Assembly (NCBI GenBank): GCA_001602455.1
Contig: CP012157.1
Span: 1,235,733-1,299,732, forward strand
Direction: 5' to 3'
From: Betaproteobacteria bacterium UKL13-2
GTDB taxonomy: Bacteria; Pseudomonadota; Gammaproteobacteria; Burkholderiales; Usitatibacteraceae
DNA: 64,000 nt
Part shown: one piece after another, positions 47,715-62,409 of the stretch
How positions within the stretch are numbered: the first letter of the stretch is position 1
How the letters are laid out: the number at the start of each line of letters is the position of its first letter
Notes under the pieces: generated by a model
Told to the model about the DNA's origin: nothing
The model's database searches: none
Seen by the model: only the letters and a program-made list of their open reading frames with translations
Position numbers and translations under genes: made by a program

Positions 47715-48566
47715 ATGAGGATTTTGATGACTGGTGCATCCGGCCCGAAGGTCGGATCAATCGTCGCGGAACATCTTGGCCGCCGACATGAGCTGGTGGG
47801 CGTGGATGCGGCATCTGGTCGCTTCACGCGCCATGTGAGAGATATCAACGATCTAAACGAGGTGGCTTGGCGCCCCTTGCTCGAGGGGATCGATGCGGTC
47901 GTACACTTCGCGGCGTTGCATGCCCCCCACCGGCAAACACATTCGAGAAACAAATTCATTCAAACCAATGTGGACGCAACGTCCCGCCTGCTTGACGCGG
48001 CACGGCGGTGCGGGGTGCGACGATTCCTATTGGCAAGCAGTACCTCGGTGTATGGTCGTGCCATGCGTCCGACCGGCAATGCGGCGATATGGGTTACCGA
48101 GGCGCTGGTGGCCGCTGCCGAGGACATCTACGACGAAACCAAGCTCGCCGCTGAGCAGCTCTGCCGCGAGGCCTTTGCAGCAGACTTTGTGACGGCCTCG
48201 CTGCGGTTTTCTCGCTCGTTTCCCGAGCCGCTTCCATCGATGGCACTCTACCGGCTCTATCGCGGCGTCGATGCCCGCGATGTCGCGCAGGCTTTCACCA
48301 GCGCGCTTGAAGCGCAACTTCTCCAGTTTGAGGCGCTCAACATCTCCGCCGCGACGCCGTTTCTGCAAGGGGACTGTCAGGCATTGTTTGCAGATGCGCC
48401 GGCCGTGCTTCAGCAGCGTTGTCCGGCGTTTGTCGCCGCTTTTGCAAAACGAGGATGGCCGCTGCCGCAATCCATTGACCGGGTTTACGCCATCGATCGC
48501 GCCCGCGAAGTCCTCGGCTTCGCTCCCGCGTATTCGTGGCAGCAGGCGTTAGCGACGGCGGCATAA
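47715..48566 (+). CDS. NAD-dependent epimerase/dehydratase (extended SDR)
   Basis: 283 aa. The N-terminal Rossmann motif is LMTGASGPKVGSIVAEHL (TGxxGxxG). DAVVHFAALHAPHRQTHSRNKFIQTNVDAT and LLASSTSVYG are typical of the family, and the catalytic Tyr-Lys pair is in YDETK. The substrate is probably a nucleotide sugar or similar, but cannot be told from the sequence. A GTG six bases upstream is an alternative start. It stands alone after the repeat-rich gap. Confidence 0.88.
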   Translation: MRILMTGASGPKVGSIVAEHLGRRHELVGVDAASGRFTRHVRDINDLNEVAWRPLLEGIDAVVHFAALHAPHRQTHSRNKFIQTNVDATSRLLDAARRCGVRRFLLASSTSVYGRAMRPTGNAAIWVTEALVAAAEDIYDETKLAAEQLCREAFAADFVTASLRFSRSFPEPLPSMALYRLYRGVDARDVAQAFTSALEAQLLQFEALNISAATPFLQGDCQALFADAPAVLQQRCPAFVAAFAKRGWPLPQSIDRVYAIDRAREVLGFAPAYSWQQALATAA

Positions 48567-48761
48567 CGTCCTGCCGCGATCAGCGCAATCAATAGTGGAG
48601 TCCCGGCCTTTTAAGGGCGCGGCTTCTGGTCTGCGTCAATTCACACGGACCTGCCCCGCCTAGGGCGTCTCTGCTAAAATCGCTCGCTTGTCGCTTTCAA
48701 CCTTGGCCGCCGATCTAGTGGCCATTCGAATTACCAAGATTACGTTTCGGGAGATAACAAC

Positions 48762-50999
48762 ATGGCATCGTCGGGCACAATGTTTTTCTTCACCTTGGTT
48801 TGCGCTCTGATTGCGCTCGCCTACGGTGCGATCCAAACAAAATGGATTCTGTCGCAATCAGATGGCAATGAGCGGATGCGTGAAATCGCAGCCGCCATTC
48901 AAGCTGGCGCGAAGGCCTATCTGAATCGTCAGTACATGACGATTTCGATGGTGGGTGTCGTGTTGGCGATTGCGATTCTGGTCTTGCTGGGTTGGAAGAC
49001 GGCGCTGGGCTTTGTGCTCGGCGCGGTTGCGTCCGGCCTCGCCGGTTTCATCGGCATGAACGTCTCGGTGCGTGCCAACGTGCGTACGGCCGAAGCGGCG
49101 CGTAACGGTATCAACCCCGCGCTCAACGTCGCCTTTAAGGGCGGTGCGATTACCGGTATGTTGGTTGTAGGGTTGGGGCTGTTGTCTGTTGCTGGCTTCT
49201 ACTACATGCTGGTTGGCGGTGCGGGCACTGGCGACAGGATGAGTGACATCGTGAAGCCACTGATCGGCCTCGCATTTGGCTCCTCGCTCATTTCCATCTT
49301 TGCGCGTCTGGGCGGCGGTATTTTCACCAAAGGTGCTGACGTTGGTGCTGACCTGGTTGGTAAAGTTGAAGCCAATATTCCTGAGGATGACCCCCGCAAC
49401 CCGGCAGTGATTGCCGATAACGTCGGTGACAACGTCGGCGACTGTGCCGGTATGGCAGCCGACTTGTTCGAAACCTACGCGGTAACCATCATCGCGACGA
49501 TGGTGTTGGGCGCGTTGATGATTTCTTCGCCAATGGTTGTTGGCAATGTTGTGTTGTATCCGCTGGTGTTGGGCGGCTTTGCGATCATCGCCTCGATCAT
49601 CGGTTGCGCGTTTGTGAAGACCAACGACGGCGGTAACGTCATGAACGCGCTGTATCGTGGTTTGGCAGTGGCCGGTGCGATTGCGCTCGTCGCGTTCTAT
49701 CCCTTGACTGAGTGGGTCATGGGCAGTGTGGCTGGCGCCGGAGCGGGTTATGCAAAATACACGGTCATGAATCTCTGGCTTTGCTGTGTGGTGGGCCTGG
49801 TGTTGACCGCATTCTTAGTGTGGGTTACTGAGTACTACACGGGTACCCAATACGGTCCGGTCAAGTATGTTGCGGAAGCATCGACCAAAGGTCATGCAAC
49901 AAACATCATCGCTGGTATCGGTGTTTCGATGCGCTCTACCGCTTGGCCAGTATTGGCGGTGTGTTTCTCGATTTACGCGGCGTACGCGCTTTGTGGCATC
50001 TACGGTATCGCTATTGCGGCGACCGCGATGTTGTCGATGGCCGGTATTGTCGTCGCGCTTGACGCATACGGCCCGATTACCGATAACGCCGGTGGTATTG
50101 CAGAAATGTCCGAAATGCCGAAGGAAGTTCGTGCCGTCACCGACCCGCTGGACGCGGTTGGTAACACAACCAAGGCGGTGACCAAAGGGTATGCGATTGG
50201 CTCTGCTGGCTTGGCTGCCTTGGTTCTGTTTGCCGACTACACCTACAAATTGACTGAAGCGGGGTACAACCTCACATTCGACTTGTCGAACCCTGCTGTC
50301 ATCATTGGCTTGTTTGCCGGTGGCATGATCCCTTACTTGTTTGGTGCGATGGCGATGGAAGCGGTTGGTCGCTGTGCTGGGTTGGTGGTGGAAGAAGTTC
50401 GCCGTCAGTTCCGCGAAATCAAAGGCATCATGGATGGCTCGGGCAAGCCCGATTACTCCCGTGCGGTCGATTTGCTGACCAAGGGTGCCATCAAAGAAAT
50501 GATCATCCCGTCGCTGCTGCCGGTGGTCGCGCCGATTCTCGTCGTGTTGATCGTTGGTGGGTTGATGGGCAAAGAAGCGGGCATCCAAGCGCTCGGTGGC
50601 ATGTTGATGGGCACCATCGTGACCGGCTTGTTTGTGGCGATTTCGATGTGTACCGGCGGCGGTGCTTGGGATAACGCCAAGAAGTACATCGAAGAAGGCA
50701 ACCACGGCGGCAAAGGGTCCGATGCGCACAAGGCGGCGGTAACCGGCGATACCGTGGGCGACCCATACAAAGATACTGCAGGCCCTGCGGTGAATCCGTT
50801 GATCAAAATTATCAACATCGTGGCGCTGATGATTGTGCCGTTGTTTGGTACTGCAGTCGTGGCGACCAGCGCACCACTCGCACCGGTCAAGATGGAGCAA
50901 AAAGCGACGCCGGTTGTGCCAACTGCGGCTCCGGTTGTGCCAACTGCGGCACCTGCACCTGCACCTGCCGCCGCCCCCGCAGACGCGCCGAAGAAGTAG
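48762..50999 (+). CDS. hppA: K+-insensitive membrane H+-translocating pyrophosphatase
   Basis: 745 aa, about 16 membrane helices. It splits PPi and pumps protons across the inner membrane. Conserved substrate loops: [45 protein letters not shown] and [21 protein letters not shown]. The segment [10 protein letters not shown] has Lys where K+-dependent enzymes have Ala, which indicates the K+-independent, H+-pumping subclass. The C-terminal ~35 residues are a Pro/Ala-rich tail ([17 protein letters not shown]) not needed for function. It should use PPi from biosynthesis or support reverse PPi formation for Pfp. A terminator follows. Confidence 0.97.
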   Translation: MASSGTMFFFTLVCALIALAYGAIQTKWILSQSDGNERMREIAAAIQAGAKAYLNRQYMTISMVGVVLAIAILVLLGWKTALGFVLGAVASGLAGFIGMNVSVRANVRTAEAARNGINPALNVAFKGGAITGMLVVGLGLLSVAGFYYMLVGGAGTGDRMSDIVKPLIGLAFGSSLISIFARLGGGIFTKGADVGADLVGKVEANIPEDDPRNPAVIADNVGDNVGDCAGMAADLFETYAVTIIATMVLGALMISSPMVVGNVVLYPLVLGGFAIIASIIGCAFVKTNDGGNVMNALYRGLAVAGAIALVAFYPLTEWVMGSVAGAGAGYAKYTVMNLWLCCVVGLVLTAFLVWVTEYYTGTQYGPVKYVAEASTKGHATNIIAGIGVSMRSTAWPVLAVCFSIYAAYALCGIYGIAIAATAMLSMAGIVVALDAYGPITDNAGGIAEMSEMPKEVRAVTDPLDAVGNTTKAVTKGYAIGSAGLAALVLFADYTYKLTEAGYNLTFDLSNPAVIIGLFAGGMIPYLFGAMAMEAVGRCAGLVVEEVRRQFREIKGIMDGSGKPDYSRAVDLLTKGAIKEMIIPSLLPVVAPILVVLIVGGLMGKEAGIQALGGMLMGTIVTGLFVAISMCTGGGAWDNAKKYIEEGNHGGKGSDAHKAAVTGDTVGDPYKDTAGPAVNPLIKIINIVALMIVPLFGTAVVATSAPLAPVKMEQKATPVVPTAAPVVPTAAPAPAPAAAPADAPKK

Positions 51000-51050
51000 C
51001 GCCGCGAGGAGTCGAAGGGTTGGGCGGTTGAAGGGTTGAGGGCGGCGAAG

Positions 51051-51085
51051 AAAAAGCCGGTGGGCGATGCTCACTGGCTTTTTTA
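51051..51085 (+). terminator. Rho-independent terminator after hppA
   Basis: AAAAAGCCGGTG pairs with CACTGGCTTTTTT (one G-T) around a short loop, ending in a T-rich tract TTTTTTATTTTT. A strong stop. Confidence 0.85.
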
Positions 51086-51126
51086 TTTTTGGTTGAGTCG
51101 GCGCGTCTGCAATCGCGTTATCCTGA

Positions 51127-52392
<1,266 letters not shown>

Positions 52393-52565
52393 ATTTGGGC
52401 AGTGATTGACTTCGGACGACCGGCTATTTGCGGGTGTCGGGACAGCGATCGGTTTTGCAGGGGGCAGCACTCTGAATGAGAGTCGATGGGCAAATAGCAG
52501 GAGGATGGGGGGAGGACTTCCGCTATAATTTCAGGTTGATTTTCAACCACCTATCCCAAGTTAGT

Positions 52566-52601
52566 GCGGTATCCGCCATTTCTCGGAATGGTGGATACCG
52601 C
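52566..52601 (+). other. perfect 15-bp hairpin in the yajC leader
   Basis: GCGGTATCCGCCATT, a TCTCGG loop, and AATGGTGGATACCGC: fifteen pairs with one G-T. No T-run follows, so it is not a usual terminator. It lies 70 bp before the yajC start, within the 278-bp tgt-yajC gap. Confidence 0.8.
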
Positions 52602-52670
52602 AACTGAGACCAGCCCCCGCTCACACGACGAATCCGTGTGGTGCTTACGGCAATCAATTAGAGAGGTTTT

Positions 52671-52994
52671 ATGATTAGTCTTGCACACGCGCAAACCGCT
52701 CAAGCGTCAGGCGGCGATACGCTGATTGGCTTGTTGCCAATTTTCCTGATGTTCATCTTGCTTTACTTCCTCATGATTCGGCCACAAATGAAGAAGGCTA
52801 AAGAGCACAAGTCGATGGTCGAGGGATTGCAAAAAGGCGATGAAGTCATCGCCGTTGGCATCATCGGTCGTATCACCAAGGTGGGTGACGGGTATGTCGG
52901 CCTCGAAGTCGGTGAGGGCAAGGTACTCCACGTCCAAAAGCAAGCTGTCACGACCTTGCTGCCAAAAGGCACGTTTAACGACATCACCAAGTAG
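52671..52994 (+). CDS. yajC: preprotein translocase accessory subunit YajC
   Basis: 107 aa, single N-terminal membrane helix (LIGLLPIFLMFILLYFLMI), followed by RPQMKKAKEHKSMVEGLQKGDEVIAVGIIGRITKVGD, the YajC signature. Part of the SecDF-YajC subcomplex of the Sec translocase. GAGAGG lies before the ATG. It is followed by secD after 74 bp and secF, the standard order. Confidence 0.95.
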   Translation: MISLAHAQTAQASGGDTLIGLLPIFLMFILLYFLMIRPQMKKAKEHKSMVEGLQKGDEVIAVGIIGRITKVGDGYVGLEVGEGKVLHVQKQAVTTLLPKGTFNDITK

Positions 52995-53068
52995 TCCCAC
53001 CGATCACCTGTTGGTCGAGTATGCAATGGTGCTGCGACCGCACCGGGTTTAGACAGTCTGAGGCCTAA

Positions 53069-54928
53069 ATGAATAAGTACCCTGCTTGGAAGTATGCGTT
53101 GATCACGATCGCGCTCGTTGTTTCGTTTCTCTACACCGTACCGAACCTGTTCGGCGAAAGCCCTGCGGTGCAAGTATCGGGGTTGAGGACTAACAAGGTT
53201 GACGCCGGTCTTCAAACTAAGGTGGCCGACACCCTCAAGACAGCAAACTTGGCAAACGAGGGTGTGGAATTGCAGGGGGAAACGCTGCGGGTCAAGTTCA
53301 AGGATACGGACACCCAGTTCAAGGGGCGTGATGCCATTCAGTCGGCACTCGGTGAAGGGTACGTCGCAGCGTTGTTCAACCTGTCGAACTCCCCCGCGTG
53401 GTTGTCAAAGATAAACGCACTGCCGATGTATCTCGGACTCGATCTTCGTGGCGGTGTGCATTTTCTGATGCAAGTTGACATGAAGACCGCCATCGATAAA
53501 GCGGTTGATCGCTACCAAGCCGAAGCTCGCGCACTGCTCCGCGACAAGAAAATTTTCTATAGCGGAATTTCGCGTGATGGTAACAATGTGATCGTGCGCT
53601 TCAAGGAGCGCACGGAGGCAGATAAGGGCTTGAAAGAGCTAAACGCCCAATACAACGACCTGTTGATTCGCGACGCGAATCGAGGCGATGAAATCGTGGT
53701 GACGCTCACGATGAAACCGGAGACCGCGTTCAAACTTCAAGAGGCCGCGCTACAACAGAACATCACTGCACTGCGAAAGCGCGTCAATGAGCTTGGCGTG
53801 TCAGAACCAATCGTCCAGCAGCAGGGCTCGGATCGAATTCTGATTCAACTCGCAGGTGTCACTGACCCAACGCGGGCGAAAGATGTGATTGGGCGCACGG
53901 CGACGCTTGAGTTTCGTATGGTCGCCGAAGAGTATGCGTCGGGTGGACGATCTTTTGAACAGTACCGGAATGAACCAGCACCATTCAACACCGAGAAGAT
54001 GATCGACGAGCGTGGTCAGGTTGTGATTGTGCGTAAGGCTGTGATTGTGTCCGGCGACAAAGTGACTGACGCGCAGCCGGGCTTTGATACCCAAGGCGGC
54101 AACAAACCTAACGTCTCCATTAGGCTCGATGGCGTGGGCGGACGCGCCATGACTCTCGCCACACGCGAGAACGTTGGCAAGAATATGGCAGTCGTGCTGA
54201 TCGAGAAGGGCAAGCCTGAGGTGCTAAGCTGGCCGACCATTCAGAGCGAGCTTGGGGCGAGTTTCCAGATCACCGGCATCACGAGCTCGCTTGAAGCGAA
54301 GAATCTCGCACTGCTCATGCGGGCGGGTGCGTTGGCTGCACCGATGGAGATCATCGAAGAACGCACCATCGGGCCTAGCCTCGGCGCCGAGAATATCGAA
54401 AAGGGCAAGAACTCTCTGCTATTTGGATTCGCGCTCATTACGGTGTTTATGGTGGTTTACTACGCGCTGTTCGGTGTGGTGTCTGTTGTCTCGTTAGCCG
54501 CAAACTTGCTGTTCTTAATTGCGTTACTTTCGATGCTCCAAGCCACCCTCACCCTGCCGGGCATCGCGGCCATTGCGCTAACGCTTGGTATGGCGATTGA
54601 CGCAAACGTGCTGATTAATGAGCGTATTCGAGAAGAGTTGCGTAACGGCATGTCGCCTCAGATGGCGATTCAAGTCGGTTATGACCGCGCACTCGATACC
54701 ATCATTGACTCGAACATCACAACCTTGATCGCAGGAATGGCATTGCTCATCTGGGGTTCAGGACCGGTACGAGGTTTTGCGGTGGTTCACTGTCTTGGCA
54801 TCTTGACATCAATTTTCTCAGCGGTGATGGTGTCAAGAGGCATCGTAAATTTGATCTACGGCGGCAAAAAGAAAGCGATGACGCTTTCAATTGGCGACGT
54901 AAAGTGGGTGAAGTCAGTTAAAGCGTAG
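53069..54928 (+). CDS. secD: protein translocase subunit SecD
   Basis: 619 aa, RND-superfamily, six membrane helices: the first at residues ~8-25, then a large periplasmic P1 domain, then five helices at the C-terminus. LGLDLRGGVHFLMQVD is the conserved D1 motif; GGRAMTLATRENVGKNMAVVL, and LTLGMAIDANVLINERIREELRNG (D4 region with the proton-relay Asp) follow. With SecF it uses the proton gradient to pull proteins out of the translocon. 67 bp before secF. Confidence 0.97.
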   Translation: MNKYPAWKYALITIALVVSFLYTVPNLFGESPAVQVSGLRTNKVDAGLQTKVADTLKTANLANEGVELQGETLRVKFKDTDTQFKGRDAIQSALGEGYVAALFNLSNSPAWLSKINALPMYLGLDLRGGVHFLMQVDMKTAIDKAVDRYQAEARALLRDKKIFYSGISRDGNNVIVRFKERTEADKGLKELNAQYNDLLIRDANRGDEIVVTLTMKPETAFKLQEAALQQNITALRKRVNELGVSEPIVQQQGSDRILIQLAGVTDPTRAKDVIGRTATLEFRMVAEEYASGGRSFEQYRNEPAPFNTEKMIDERGQVVIVRKAVIVSGDKVTDAQPGFDTQGGNKPNVSIRLDGVGGRAMTLATRENVGKNMAVVLIEKGKPEVLSWPTIQSELGASFQITGITSSLEAKNLALLMRAGALAAPMEIIEERTIGPSLGAENIEKGKNSLLFGFALITVFMVVYYALFGVVSVVSLAANLLFLIALLSMLQATLTLPGIAAIALTLGMAIDANVLINERIREELRNGMSPQMAIQVGYDRALDTIIDSNITTLIAGMALLIWGSGPVRGFAVVHCLGILTSIFSAVMVSRGIVNLIYGGKKKAMTLSIGDVKWVKSVKA

Positions 54929-54995
54929 TCGATCCGCGCAGGTCTGAATCGCCGCGCATCATCGCCTGACATCGTATTTAGAAAAGGCCGCAGCC

Positions 54996-55958
54996 ATGGA
55001 ATTTTTCAAGTTTAAAAAATCAATCCCGTTCATGAAACACGCGTTATGGTTTAACGCGATTTCGTTCATCACATTTTTGTTGGCAGTTTTCTTTCTTTGG
55101 AAGAATGGCCTCCACCTTTCCATCGAATTCACCGGCGGTGCGGTAATGGAAGTCAAATACGCACAAGCGGTGCAGCCGGATAAGATCCGCACGACGCTCA
55201 GCACGGCGGGCGTTGCAGGAGCCGAGGTAATCAAGTTTGGTTCTGCGCAAGATATCTTGATCCGCCTGCCACGTCCGGTGGCGACCGATCAAAACCAAAA
55301 CGCGGCGATGGAGGCGCTGAAAGGAAAGGTGATGACCGCTTTGCAGGCCGCCGACAAATCGGCGGAGCTAAAACGGATCGAGTTTGTTGGCTCCGCCGTC
55401 GGCAAAGAGTTGGCATACGATGGTGCGCTGGCGTTGCTCGCAGTTTGTATCGGCATTGTGGCCTATTTAGCACTGCGTTTTGAGTGGCGATTTGCGGTGG
55501 CAACAATCATCGCGAACTTGCATGACGTGATCATCATCTTAGGCTTCTTCGCTTTTTTCCAGTGGGAGTTTTCCCTTCCAGTTCTCGCGGCAGTGTTGGC
55601 CATTCTTGGTTACTCGGTCAATGAGTCTGTTGTCGTGTTCGACCGCGCACGAGAGAATTTTCGTAAGATGCGCAAGGCAACGACCCCGGAAATTTTTGAT
55701 GCGGCGATTACCGGTACGATTTCCCGGACCATCATTACCCACGGCACAACACAGATGATGGTGCTGGCGATGCTCATATTGGGTGGGCCGACGTTGCACT
55801 ACTTTGCGCTCGCCCTGACCATTGGTATCTGTTTTGGTATCTACTCCTCGGTGTTGGTGGCCTGTCCAATAGCCAACTATCTGGGCGTGTCACGCGAAGA
55901 TTTTGTCAAGCCGGTGAAGAAAGACGACGAGCCCGAAGTGATTTCTGCGCAACCCTAG
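54996..55958 (+). CDS. secF: protein translocase subunit SecF
   Basis: 320 aa, six membrane helices. The N-terminal IEFTGGAVMEVKYA carries the D2-type motif, and LGYSVNESVVVFDRARENFRKM and SRTIITHGTTQMMVLAMLILGG are typical of SecF. It forms a heterodimer with SecD. AAGG lies before the ATG. Its TAG stop is immediately followed by, and reads as part of, a family A element that separates it from the convergent DUF2069 gene. Confidence 0.96.
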   Translation: MEFFKFKKSIPFMKHALWFNAISFITFLLAVFFLWKNGLHLSIEFTGGAVMEVKYAQAVQPDKIRTTLSTAGVAGAEVIKFGSAQDILIRLPRPVATDQNQNAAMEALKGKVMTALQAADKSAELKRIEFVGSAVGKELAYDGALALLAVCIGIVAYLALRFEWRFAVATIIANLHDVIIILGFFAFFQWEFSLPVLAAVLAILGYSVNESVVVFDRARENFRKMRKATTPEIFDAAITGTISRTIITHGTTQMMVLAMLILGGPTLHYFALALTIGICFGIYSSVLVACPIANYLGVSREDFVKPVKKDDEPEVISAQP

Positions 55959-56103
55959 CCTGAATGTTTCATGGGTCCCCCGCGACGTCGAAGGACGTTG
56001 CCGCTCGGCGATTGGCAAGCCAATTTGGCTCGTTTCTCTTTTGCGGTGGATGCGGGCCGCACGTTCGCTCTCAGGTGAGTGGGTGAACCATGAAGGATTC
56101 AGG
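55959..56103. repeat. family A element between convergent genes, 145 bp
   Basis: It starts CCTGAATGTTTCATGGG right after the secF TAG and ends CCATGAAGGATTCAGG right before the DUF2069 stop. The centre (GATTGGCAAGCCAATTTGG, CTCTTTTGCGGTGGATGC) is clearly homologous to the copy at 59410-59556. Fills the whole intergenic gap. Confidence 0.85.
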
Positions 56104-58734
<2,631 letters not shown>

Positions 58735-58911
58735 TAAACCCTCAATGAATTTGCCGCGTGACGATCTTGCGTGCAGCGACTCTTGCCGCAACTGTTGTAA
58801 TGTCGAGCGATTGCCGCTCGCGATATGTCGAGAAGAAAACGATGGGTGCTAAGAATGAGTTTAACAGAGGCTATTATTGGTGTTTTGACTGGATGGGGAT
58901 GGGAGTAGCGA

Positions 58912-59409
58912 ATGTTGACTGTAACGCTCAGAAAACACGTTGTGGCGCTTTTTTTTGCCACTGTGTTTGTCATGCCCGCAAGTGCGTTCGATTTGAAGGA
59001 CACAGAGGGTGTTACCCACAAATTGAAGGACCTTAAAGGTACTTGGGTGGTGGTTAATTTCTGGGCGACTTGGTGCGCACCTTGTGTCAAAGAAATCCCT
59101 GAGATCGCCGAATTTGCCAAATTGACTAAGGAACAAGGCAAGAAAGTACGCGTACTCGGCATTGCGCTCGACTGGGATGAGACTGGAAAAAAAGAGGCAG
59201 ACGAACTCAAGTTAAAGCGTGCGGCCAAGAAGATTGGGCACAATTACCCGCTCGTGTTGGGCGACGATAAAACAGAAAAAGTGTTCGGCAAGATCAAAGG
59301 GATGCCGACCACTATCGTGTACGGTCCTGATGGAAAAGTTGCGTATAGCAAGACGGGCGTTGTGACCAAAGACCTCCTCGACCGTGTCATTAACGGCGAA
59401 AAGCCGTAA
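58912..59409 (+). CDS. TlpA/ResA-like periplasmic thiol-disulfide oxidoreductase
   Basis: 165 aa. Signal peptide (VVALFFATVFVMPASAFD), then a thioredoxin domain with WATWCAPC (Cys55, Cys58) and GMPTTIVYGPDGKV holding the cis-Pro. The insert EIPEIAEFAKLTKEQGKKVRVLGIALDWDETGKKEADELK is typical of TlpA/ResA. Likely reduces periplasmic disulfides, for example in cytochrome c maturation; the partner is unknown. GGGAG precedes the ATG. It is divergent from the 527-aa gene and convergent with proS. Confidence 0.92.
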   Translation: MLTVTLRKHVVALFFATVFVMPASAFDLKDTEGVTHKLKDLKGTWVVVNFWATWCAPCVKEIPEIAEFAKLTKEQGKKVRVLGIALDWDETGKKEADELKLKRAAKKIGHNYPLVLGDDKTEKVFGKIKGMPTTIVYGPDGKVAYSKTGVVTKDLLDRVINGEKP

Positions 59410-59556
59410 CTTGAACATTTTATGCGTTGCCCGATGCTTCGCAGGACGTTGCCTCTGAGCGCTTGGCAAACCAATTTGGAGCGTTCCTCTTTTGCTGTGG
59501 ATGCGGGCGGCACGCCCACTCACTCGCTTTCGAACGCGCCCCCATGAATGTTCAGG
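59410..59556. repeat. family A element between convergent genes, 147 bp
   Basis: It starts CTTGAACATTTTATGCG right after the redoxin stop and ends GCGCCCCCATGAATGTTCAGG. The TGA stop of proS lies inside the right end. The centre (GCTTGGCAAACCAATTTGG, CTCTTTTGCTGTGGATGCGG) matches the copy at 55959. Confidence 0.85.
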
Positions 59557-61318
59557 CGAGGGCAGTATGCTGCGACTGATCGACGGCGGACCTCACAAAC
59601 GCCACCGCGTCAGCGAGCTTGATCACCGTGGGCGTGGCATCGCGACGATACTGGTATTCGACGTGGCCTTCTCCTTCTTTAAGGCGCCGGTCGCCAATGA
59701 CAATACGGTGCGGAATGCCGATCAACTCCAAATCGGCAAGCATGGCACCGGGGCGTTCATCGCGGTCATCGAGTAGTACGTCGATATTGGACTGCTTTAG
59801 AGACTCATACAAATCTGTCGCGGCTCGTCGAACCGCTTCTGACTTGCCGTAGCCGATGGGCGCGATAACCACCGTAAAGGGCGCCATCGCATCTGGCCAA
59901 ATAATGCCCCGTTCATCGTGATTTTGCTCAATTGCCGCAGCGACGACCCGCGTGATACCAATACCGTATGACCCCATCAGTGGCGTCTGCGGCTTTCCGT
60001 TTTCGCCGAGGAACGTAATGCCCATTGCTTGGGGGTACGGCAGACCCGAGAAAACGTGACCGACCTCGATACCCCGCTGTATTTCCAATACGCCTTTTCC
60101 ATCAGGTGAGGGGTCGCCCGCAACGGCATTGCGGATGTCAGCCACCACATCGGGTTCAGGAAGATCGCGCCCCCAATTGACGCCAGAAAAGTGAAAGTCA
60201 AGCGCGTTGGCACCCGTCACAAAATCGCTCATATTGGCAACGGTTCGATCCGCAACAATGTTCACGTCCTTGACCCCCAAGGGGCCAAGGTAACCAGGCT
60301 TGCAGCCGAACGCAGCTTCGATTTCGGCTTCGCTGGCAAAGCGAAAACCATTTTTGAGGCCTGCAACTTTGTTGGCCTTCACCTCATTGAGATCATGGTC
60401 GCCACGTATCAAAAGCAACCAAATCTGGCTGCCGAGGACGGCTCCTGCTTGGTCTAATTTCTCCGTTGCAAGCACGATCGATTTCACGGTCTGAGACAGC
60501 GAAATGTTGAGCAGTGTCGCCACGTCCTCACACTTCGATGTTCCAGGTGTAGGCGTTTTTGTCAGGGCTTGTGACGCCGATGCGCGTGTTGCGATGAGCG
60601 CAACGCATTCGGCCTTTTCCATGTTTGCCGCATAGTCGGAAGTTGGGCAATAGACCAGCGCATCTTCGCCTGTCTCGGCGATCACTTGAAATTCGTGTGA
60701 TCGCTCACCACCAATACTGCCGGTGTCTGCCTCAACGGGGCGGAAGGTCAGACCTAAGCGGTTGAAGATACGAACATAGGCGTTGTACATCGCGTCGTAA
60801 CTCTGGCGCGCACCGTCGGCGTCTCGGTCAAACGAATAGGCATCTTTCATCGTAAATTCCCGCCCGCGCATGACCCCAAAACGTGGACGCCGCTCGTCCC
60901 GAAACTTAGTTTGAATTTGGTAGAAATTGATCGGCAACTGACGATAGCTATGGATATCTTGACGAAAGATATCGGCCAGCACTTCCTCCGACGTCGGCTG
61001 GAGAATGAAATTGCGCTCATGGCGGTCTTGTATGCGCAACATTTCCGGCCCCATCTTGTCCCACCGCCCAGATTCCATCCACAACTCAGCGGGCTGCACA
61101 AACGGCGTGAGAAGCTCGATGGCACCAGCGCGCTCCATTTCTTCTCGGACAATTTGTTCGACTTTCTTAATAACGCGCAGTCCCATCGGCATGTAATTGT
61201 AGATTCCCGCGGCGAGTTTCTTAATCATGCCCGACCGAAGCATGAGTTTTTGGCTGACGACATCCGCATCGGCGGGAGCCTCTTTCAGCGTGGAAATAAA
61301 GTACGATGAAGCGCGCAT
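59552..61318 (-). CDS. proS: prolyl-tRNA synthetase
   Basis: 588 aa, the bacterial type with an editing domain inserted between motifs 2 and 3. Motif 2: [57 protein letters not shown]. The YbaK-like insert spans ~residues 230-390 and hydrolyses Ala-tRNA-Pro. Motif 3 is [17 protein letters not shown]. The C-terminal anticodon-binding domain ends with [19 protein letters not shown], whose last residues and stop come from the family A element. Divergent from rppH, a common betaproteobacterial layout. Confidence 0.97.
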   Translation of the reverse strand: MRASSYFISTLKEAPADADVVSQKLMLRSGMIKKLAAGIYNYMPMGLRVIKKVEQIVREEMERAGAIELLTPFVQPAELWMESGRWDKMGPEMLRIQDRHERNFILQPTSEEVLADIFRQDIHSYRQLPINFYQIQTKFRDERRPRFGVMRGREFTMKDAYSFDRDADGARQSYDAMYNAYVRIFNRLGLTFRPVEADTGSIGGERSHEFQVIAETGEDALVYCPTSDYAANMEKAECVALIATRASASQALTKTPTPGTSKCEDVATLLNISLSQTVKSIVLATEKLDQAGAVLGSQIWLLLIRGDHDLNEVKANKVAGLKNGFRFASEAEIEAAFGCKPGYLGPLGVKDVNIVADRTVANMSDFVTGANALDFHFSGVNWGRDLPEPDVVADIRNAVAGDPSPDGKGVLEIQRGIEVGHVFSGLPYPQAMGITFLGENGKPQTPLMGSYGIGITRVVAAAIEQNHDERGIIWPDAMAPFTVVIAPIGYGKSEAVRRAATDLYESLKQSNIDVLLDDRDERPGAMLADLELIGIPHRIVIGDRRLKEGEGHVEYQYRRDATPTVIKLADAVAFVRSAVDQSQHTALA

Positions 61319-61462
61319 TTTCTTTACTTTTCAATGGGTTAGTAGATAAATTCCCAACATTTTACACGCTGTCCCGAATCCGGCTCGCCGATAGTCACCG
61401 CTATTCAATTAAAGTAATTTGTGAAACAATCGCCCTAACTAAGTTATGGAAGGGCTTGAACC

Positions 61463-62077
61463 ATGATCGACCGAGATGGTTATCGCCCAAATGTGGCCAT
61501 CGTGCTTTGTAACGCAAAGAACGAGGTCTTTTGGGGCAAGCGAATCCGCGAACATTCCTGGCAATTCCCGCAAGGCGGCATTCAGCACGGCGAAGCACCC
61601 GAAGATGCAATGTACCGTGAACTGGAAGAAGAAACTGGGCTGAAGCGCGAGCACGTCAAAATCTTGGGTCGTACCAAGAGCTGGCTGCATTACAACGTCC
61701 CCACCCACTGGGTAAAGCGAGAGTGGCGCGGGACCTACAAGGGGCAAAAGCAGATTTGGTATTTGCTCCGCCTGACCGGGCGCGACCACGACATACACCT
61801 GCGAGCATCAGCGCACCCCGAGTTTGACGCTTGGCGCTGGCACGACTACTGGGTGCCGTTGGACTCGGTGATTGAATTTAAGCGCGATGTCTATCGGAAG
61901 GCGCTTCATCAACTTGTCCGTTACCTCGACCGGCCCCCCCGCGCAAGCCCAAGATCGCATGCGGAGCCTGCCTCTGCACGCACCCCCTCGCATGGGGACA
62001 ACTATGGCGCCCAAGTGAATAGCCTCCCGGCTGAAAGATCAGAACACCCGTCTATTACCCTAACAGTTGACCGCTAG
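61463..62077 (+). CDS. rppH: RNA 5' pyrophosphohydrolase
   Basis: 204 aa. [40 protein letters not shown] is the typical start, and the Nudix box is [23 protein letters not shown] with the REvxEE glutamates. It removes pyrophosphate from mRNA 5' ends, starting RNase E decay. The core ends near residue 160 ([13 protein letters not shown]); the remaining ~45 residues form a non-conserved Ser/His/Pro-rich tail, longer than in E. coli (176 aa). Convergent with the DUF465 gene, four bases apart. Confidence 0.95.
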   Translation: MIDRDGYRPNVAIVLCNAKNEVFWGKRIREHSWQFPQGGIQHGEAPEDAMYRELEEETGLKREHVKILGRTKSWLHYNVPTHWVKREWRGTYKGQKQIWYLLRLTGRDHDIHLRASAHPEFDAWRWHDYWVPLDSVIEFKRDVYRKALHQLVRYLDRPPRASPRSHAEPASARTPSHGDNYGAQVNSLPAERSEHPSITLTVDR

Positions 62078-62081
62078 TGTC

Positions 62082-62288
62082 TTAGGCAAGTTGATCCGGG
62101 TGAAGTTGGCTATCGAGAAACGCGATCTGATCCTTGAGCAACAGTTTTCGCTTCTTCATGCGTTTTAATTGGAGTTCGTCATGAACGGGTTGCTCAATGA
62201 GCGAGGCGATCGCAAGATCAAGATCTCTGTGCTCCTCAGTGAGTTCGACGAGGCGAGATTCAATGGCCGCAAAATTTGAAGTTGGCAA
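62082..62288 (-). CDS. DUF465 (YdcH-like) small protein
   Basis: 68 aa, one coiled-coil hairpin: ESRLVELTEEHRDLDLAIASLIEQPVHDELQLKRMKKRKLLLKDQIAFLDSQL. The turn and the KRMKKRKLLLKDQI stretch match the DUF465 family, of unknown function. No signal sequence. An alternative longer start exists upstream, but this ATG matches family size. Confidence 0.88.
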   Translation of the reverse strand: MPTSNFAAIESRLVELTEEHRDLDLAIASLIEQPVHDELQLKRMKKRKLLLKDQIAFLDSQLHPDQLA

Positions 62289-62409
62289 GCTGAGTATCCT
62301 TTAATCTTGGGGCGATACCGAGGGCAGAACATCGAGGGCGGTATATTGCGCGACGCGCTCAAGTGGGCGTGATGGCGAGTCGCTGCAACTGTAAGAAGTG
62401 AGAAGAAGC

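Noticed and set aside
47468-47959. Minus-strand open frame containing ELLKELLKELLEELLK
   Set aside because: The coiled-coil look comes from tandem ends of family B repeats, and the rest is opposite the epimerase gene.
49815-51074. 419-codon open frame opposite hppA, rich in His and Arg
   Set aside because: It is the antisense of a highly conserved gene and has biased composition; no family match.
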